Assembly: GCF_035621135.1 (NCBI RefSeq)
Contig: NZ_CP141728.1
Location: 868,001 to 932,000, forward strand
Origin: Sinanaerobacter sp. ZZT-01
GTDB taxonomy: Bacteria > Bacillota > Clostridia > Peptostreptococcales > Anaerovoracaceae
Length of the DNA: 64,000 nucleotides
Direction: 5' to 3'
Shown here: positions 63,607 through 64,000 of the stretch, piece after piece
How positions within the stretch are numbered: the first letter of the stretch is position 1
Layout of the letters: each line of letters starts with the position of its first letter
The notes under the pieces: generated by a model
Told to the model about the DNA's origin: nothing
The model's database searches: none
What the model saw: the letters and a program-made list of their open reading frames with translations, nothing else
Program-made: the position numbers and the translations under genes

Positions 63607-64000
63607 TCCTCTTCCGGTTCTAAATCATAATTTTCCACATAATATATCCGTTCATTTTCCGATTCTCCATAGGAAATCGTAATCGTAATGCTTTCTTCTG
63701 GCAGTAATTCTTGAATCATATCTGCCCATTCTACAACACAAACGCCTTCTCCGTAAAAGTACTCTTCATATCCGATCTCATACATTTCCTCGATCTCACC
63801 GATGCGATAGACATCAAAATGATAAAGAGGCAGTCTTCCGTCATAATATTCATGCACAATGCTGAAAGTCGGGCTTGTAATCATTTCCTTTATTCCAAGT
63901 CCCTCTGCAATTGCCTTCGTTAAAGCCGTTTTTCCCGTACCAAGATCTCCAATCAGTGCTACGATACTTCCTTTTTTTAATTGACTGGAAAGAGCTATAC
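63603..64000 (-). CDS. tsaE: TsaE, t6A synthesis ATPase, N-terminus beyond window edge
   Basis: The frame is open through the window edge, so the start is missing and 132 codons are seen. It contains Walker A IGDLGTGKTALTK, then ITSPTFSIVHEYYDGRLPLYHFDVYR and CVVEWAD, all standard TsaE features. TsaE hydrolyses ATP to reset the TsaD-TsaB complex. A downstream ATG at 63884 is not the true start because it would remove the P-loop. Confidence 0.95.
   Translation of the reverse strand, partial: IALSSQLKKGSIVALIGDLGTGKTALTKAIAEGLGIKEMITSPTFSIVHEYYDGRLPLYHFDVYRIGEIEEMYEIGYEEYFYGEGVCVVEWADMIQELLPEESITITISYGESENERIYYVENYDLEPEEE

Overview
The window is AT-rich DNA from an anaerobic, low-GC Gram-positive bacterium, most likely an amino-acid-fermenting member of the class Clostridia. 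Pointers are rubredoxin and 2[4Fe-4S] ferredoxin, the redox repressor Rex, the cdaA-cdaR-glmM operon, CIRCE-controlled groESL, a sigma-54 amino-acid catabolic module, three NhaC-type antiporters, a raiA-type RNA and long-form HPF. Most genes lie on the minus strand, which suggests a single replichore. No tRNA, rRNA or CRISPR array was seen. Species cannot be fixed from the sequence alone.

Layout. 1-5000: a cut NhaC antiporter, then cdaA-cdaR-glmM (c-di-AMP synthesis coupled to cell-wall precursor synthesis) behind a good promoter. 5000-11500: hpf with a sigma-H-like promoter, a cluster of DnaA-box-like 9-mers, a structured RNA that I assign to the raiA class, then comFC, recD2, a CCA-adding-enzyme homologue whose catalytic residues are eroded, and yhaM. 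11500-17700: nadE, an alpha/beta hydrolase and an XRE regulator that share one operator, cfa, rubredoxin, and a small DUF1540 protein. 17700-23600: an APC permease, two YtcJ-like amidohydrolases (one with replaced metal ligands) and a SARP-like activator. 23800-31200: small membrane proteins, a heterodimeric ABC transporter, a TipA-like MerR regulator with the diagnostic 19-bp promoter spacer, a Cys-rich protein and a CPBP protease.

31500-36700: a LytS-type kinase and a receiver-SARP regulator next to a second NhaC antiporter, then a small XRE/50-aa divergent pair with two matched operators. 36700-43800: guaA, guaB, a VanY-type carboxypeptidase, an Asp/Glu racemase, and an operon of three exported proteins of which two are paralogues. 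43900-45260: a dead IS1182-type element with recognisable ends, an internal deletion, an inverted internal segment and a frameshift. 45300-53250: an amidinotransferase-family enzyme and a third NhaC antiporter behind a textbook sigma-54 promoter, with the sigma-54 activator just upstream; then aspA, lrp and an EamA transporter that overlaps lrp. 53400-64000: groESL with CIRCE, acpP, an ABC-F ATPase, rex, ferredoxin, a P-loop/Asp23 fusion, a DUF554 protein, a 116-nt hairpin, and the tRNA t6A set tsaE-tsaB-rimI-(small Cys protein)-tsaD.

No single large unknown defence or biosynthetic system was found. The most unusual items are the raiA-type RNA with flanking DnaA boxes, the CCA-enzyme pseudoenzyme, the metal-site-eroded amidohydrolase paralogue, the promoter/operator/terminator overlay at the XRE-hydrolase pair, and the P-loop/Asp23 fusion. 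Protein functions are read from motifs and context only; no database search was possible.
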